A model generated the notes under the pieces. The model did no database searches and was not told where the DNA came from. It saw nothing but the letters and a program-made list of their open reading frames with translations. Position numbers and translations under genes: made by a program. A stretch of DNA of 64,000 nt from Asanoa ishikariensis (GTDB lineage: Bacteria; Actinomycetota; Actinomycetes; Mycobacteriales; Micromonosporaceae). The stretch lies in contig NZ_FNQB01000001.1 in NCBI RefSeq assembly GCF_900107455.1, positions 1,984,001 to 2,048,000 on the forward strand, read 5' to 3'. Of the stretch, positions 61,405-64,000 are shown piece after piece (position 1 is the stretch's first letter; every line of letters begins with the position of its first letter).

Positions 61405-64000
61405 ATGCTCGAGAACGAGCCAACGGGCGGCGAGGTGCAGGGCAACGAGCCCGGCGCCGAGGCCCCGGCCACACCCGTCAAGCGCACCCGCGCCCGTAAG
61501 TCGACCGCCTCGGCGGCCGCTCCGGAGGCTCCGGCCTCTGGTGCTGCCGCTTCTGGTGCTGCGGCTTCTGGGGCTTCTGCGGCTTCCGGAGAGGAAGCCG
61601 CTCCGACGCGGCGGCGGCGTAAGGCCACAACCGCTGCCAAACCCGACACTGAGGGCGAGTCCCCGGCAGAGGGTACGAACGAGGCGCCCGTCAAGCGGAC
61701 CCGGCGCCGCAAGGCCGCGACCGAGGACGCCGCCCCGGCCGCCCGCGCCGCTGACGCCGTGGTCGCCGCCGAGTCTGATGATCCGGCCGCTGAGCCGGCC
61801 GCCGGCCTGGGCGACGTGGAGCCCGCTCCGGCGCGCCGCCGTTCCACCCGGCGCGTGGTCGCCGCTGAGTCCGACGACCCTGCCGCTGAGCCGGCCGCCG
61901 GCCTCGGCGACGTCGAGCCCGGTGCCGCTGGCGCCGGCCCGCGCGACGCGGACCGTGGCCTGGTCGACAGCCAGGCGCCGGGCGCGCCCGGCGAGCCGGC
62001 CGACGAGGAAGAGACCGAAGAGGCCACCACCGAGCCGCTCGACACCGGCGCGGCTGTCGAGGAGCCGGCACCGAGCCGGCGCCGGCGTGTCGTGGCGGCC
62101 CCGCTGCTGTTCATGGCACCGCAGCCCGACGACGAGCCGGTTGCGCCGATCCGGCGCACGCGGCGCACCCGAGGCGCTGCCGCTGAGGGCGTCGAGGCTC
62201 CGGCCGTGGAAGAGCCGACCGCCGCGCCCGCTGTTGAGGCTGAGGCGGAGACCGAGGTCGCGGAGACCACCAGTCGACGGCGCCGGCGCGGGCGGCGTAC
62301 CGGTGAGGAACCGGCCGTGGTCGAGGTCGAGGACACCGACGAGGCCGAGCAGACCGCGAGCGACGAGTCCGACGAATCGGACGACGACGAGCTCGACGAG
62401 AACGGCCGCCGCCGTCGGCGCCGCGGCCGCCGAGGCCGGGGTCGGGGCAAGGGCCCGATCGACGAGGCGGACGAGGCCGAGGAGCCCGCGGCCGCCGCTG
62501 TGGACGAGGACGGTCAGGACGACGACGGCGACGGCGACGGGGTGACCCGCCGGCGCCGGCGACGCCGCCGCAAGGGCGACACCGACACGAGCGCCGACGA
62601 TGGCGTGCACACCGTGGTCCGGATCCGCGAGCCGCGTACCACCTCGGACGAGGTGCAGGGCGTCTCCGGTTCGACCCGGCTGGAGGCCAAGCGGCAGCGC
62701 CGCCGCGACGGCCGCGAGCAGCGCCGCACCCGGCCGCCGATCCTGAGCGAGTCGGAGTTCCTGGCACGCCGCGAGGCCGTCGACCGCGTGATGGTGGTCC
62801 GCCAGCGCGGCGACCGCACCCAGATCGCGGTGCTCGAAGACGACGTGCTGGTCGAGCACTACGTGACGCGGGCGTCGTCCGGCGCGATGGCCGGCAACGT
62901 CTACCTCGGCAAGGTCCAGAACGTGCTGCCTTCGATGGAGGCGGCGTTCGTCGACGTCGGCCGGGGCCGCAACGCGGTGCTCTACGCCGGCGAGGTCAAC
63001 TGGGACGCCTCCGGCCTGGAGGGCCGGGCCCGCTCGATCGAGCAGGCGCTGCGCTCCGGCGACTCGGTGCTGGTGCAGGTCACCAAGGACCCGATTGGCC
63101 ACAAGGGCGCCCGGCTGACCAGCCACATCGCGCTCTCCGGCCGGCACCTGGTCTACGTGCCCGGCGGCAACGCGTCCGGGATCAGCCGCAAGCTGCCCGA
63201 CACCGAGCGCAAGCGGCTCCGCGACGTGCTGAAGAAGCTCATCCCCGAGGGCGCCGGCGTGATCGTCCGGACCGCGGCCGAGGGCGCCTCCGAGGACGAG
63301 CTCGCCCGCGACGTCAAGCGACTCCAGGCGCAGTGGGAGGACATCCAGGAGAAGGCGGCCGCCGGTGGCGCGCCGACACTTCTCTACGAGGAGCCCGACC
63401 TGCTGATCCGGGTCGTCCGCGACCTGTTCAACGAGGACTTCCGCGAGATCATCGTGCAGGGCAACGACGCGTACGAGATGGTCGACACCTATCTCGGCCA
63501 CGTCTCGCCGGACCTCGTGCCTCGCCTGCACCGGCACACCTCGACGGTCGACCTGTTCGCCGAGAAGCGGATCGACGAGCAGATCCTCAAGGGTCTCGAC
63601 CGCAAGGTGTTCCTGCCCTCGGGCGGCCACCTGGTCATCGACCGCACCGAGGCGATGACCGTGGTCGACGTCAACACCGGCAAGTACACCGGTGCGGGCG
63701 GCAACCTCGAAGAGACGGTCACCCGCAACAACCTGGAGGCGGCCGAGGAGATCGTCCGCCAGCTCCGGTTGCGCGACCTCGGCGGCATCGTCGTCATCGA
63801 CTTCATCGACATGGTCCTGGAGAGCAACCGCGAGCTGGTGCTGCGCCGGCTCACCGAGTGCCTGGGCCGGGACCGCACCAAGCACCAGGTCACCGAGATC
63901 ACCTCGCTGGGTCTGGTGCAGATGACCCGCAAGCGGATCGGTGCGGGCCTGCTCGAGGCGTTCTCCGAGACCTGCGAGACCTGCAAGGGTCGCGGCCTGA
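61405..64000 (+). CDS. rne: Ribonuclease E/G family, partial at the right edge
   Basis: The reading frame is open from ATG 61405 to the window end (865 codons, no stop), so the protein is incomplete. GGAG lies eight bases before the ATG. Residues 1-440 form a long disordered Ala/Glu/Arg extension with RRRR clusters and an internal repeat, typical of actinobacterial RNase E. The S1 domain begins near 490 (GNVYLGKVQNVLPSMEAAFVD). Catalytic Asp755 (VDVNTGK) and Asp799 (VVIDFIDM) are present, and Cys857/Cys860 in CETCKGRG are the zinc link. It is the endonuclease that starts mRNA decay and rRNA processing. Confidence 0.96.
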   Translation, partial: MLENEPTGGEVQGNEPGAEAPATPVKRTRARKSTASAAAPEAPASGAAASGAAASGASAASGEEAAPTRRRRKATTAAKPDTEGESPAEGTNEAPVKRTRRRKAATEDAAPAARAADAVVAAESDDPAAEPAAGLGDVEPAPARRRSTRRVVAAESDDPAAEPAAGLGDVEPGAAGAGPRDADRGLVDSQAPGAPGEPADEEETEEATTEPLDTGAAVEEPAPSRRRRVVAAPLLFMAPQPDDEPVAPIRRTRRTRGAAAEGVEAPAVEEPTAAPAVEAEAETEVAETTSRRRRRGRRTGEEPAVVEVEDTDEAEQTASDESDESDDDELDENGRRRRRRGRRGRGRGKGPIDEADEAEEPAAAAVDEDGQDDDGDGDGVTRRRRRRRRKGDTDTSADDGVHTVVRIREPRTTSDEVQGVSGSTRLEAKRQRRRDGREQRRTRPPILSESEFLARREAVDRVMVVRQRGDRTQIAVLEDDVLVEHYVTRASSGAMAGNVYLGKVQNVLPSMEAAFVDVGRGRNAVLYAGEVNWDASGLEGRARSIEQALRSGDSVLVQVTKDPIGHKGARLTSHIALSGRHLVYVPGGNASGISRKLPDTERKRLRDVLKKLIPEGAGVIVRTAAEGASEDELARDVKRLQAQWEDIQEKAAAGGAPTLLYEEPDLLIRVVRDLFNEDFREIIVQGNDAYEMVDTYLGHVSPDLVPRLHRHTSTVDLFAEKRIDEQILKGLDRKVFLPSGGHLVIDRTEAMTVVDVNTGKYTGAGGNLEETVTRNNLEAAEEIVRQLRLRDLGGIVVIDFIDMVLESNRELVLRRLTECLGRDRTKHQVTEITSLGLVQMTRKRIGAGLLEAFSETCETCKGRGL
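61759..61920 (+). repeat. Tandem 96-base repeat in the rne extension
   Basis: The 22-residue unit VVAAESDDPAAEPAAGLGDV-EP occurs twice, at 61759-61824 and 61855-61920, with a 96-base period. The DNA copies differ at several third positions, so the duplication is not brand new. It lengthens the disordered arm of RNase E. Confidence 0.75.

Noticed and set aside
57963-62450. A minus-strand frame of about 1495 codons spanning several genes
   Set aside because: Only its last 257 codons, from ATG 58736, are a real permease. The rest is antisense to rne, TIGR03936, TetR and the ATPase gene and reads as Ser/Arg/Ala-rich sequence typical of high-GC antisense frames.
61282-63885. A minus-strand frame of 867 codons opposite rne
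   Set aside because: It is the antisense shadow of RNase E, whose plus-strand catalytic motifs are unmistakable and whose frame is open to the window end.

Overview
The window is high-GC actinobacterial chromosome, most likely Micromonosporaceae. This is inferred from roughly 70% GC, the tRNA-Pro/tig/clpP1/clpP2/clpX block, a translational T-box ahead of a long-form ileS, and the rne neighbourhood; no 16S gene is present to confirm it. An integrated mobile element fills about the first 16.2 kb, and the rest is chromosomal backbone with a few accessory genes.

Mobile element (window start to about 16.2 kb). The right part is a complete pSAM2-type actinomycete integrative and conjugative element (AICE) backbone: KorSA-like GntR repressor, Pra activator, small zinc-ribbon proteins, FtsK-type Tra translocase, DUF2637 Spd protein, HUH-type Rep, Xis and a tyrosine integrase. 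The integrase ends 56 bases from the 3' end of tRNA-Gly(TCC), the likely attachment site. Genes from 10387 to 16162 overlap or abut almost without gaps. The left part is lower-GC cargo. On the plus strand lie a small ORF, an SMC/Rad50-like ATPase and an unknown 339-residue partner. Convergent on the minus strand is GntR, HAD phosphatase, Ser/Thr protein kinase and a DNA methyltransferase. The cargo looks like an undescribed defence or regulatory module. The left attachment site is not in the window.

Backbone 16.3-26.9 kb: a TAXI-family binding protein convergent with a two-component system, tRNA-Pro(TGG), trigger factor, the ClpP1/ClpP2/ClpX protease with ClgR-type sites, a nitrilase-family amidohydrolase and a methyltransferase. 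26.9-32.1 kb: a sugar ABC importer divergent from a ROK repressor with a perfect palindrome between them, then a DUF574 methyltransferase. 32-44.6 kb: two ABC-2 exporters, a beta-helix-like membrane protein, decayed TetR fragments, two small unknowns, a secreted ThuA/sugar-dehydrogenase/PKD/CBM protein and an ArsR-type regulator.

44.7-64 kb: T-box and ileS, a PlsC acyltransferase, a membrane NACHT NTPase, an SDR and an iron-sulfur (6-4) photolyase-type protein, a proline-rich membrane protein, a VOC protein, a UbiA prenyltransferase, the TIGR03960 radical SAM protein, a GNAT, a drug-type ABC exporter with divergent TetR, the TIGR03936 protein (apparently starting at ATC), and rne, which runs off the right edge.
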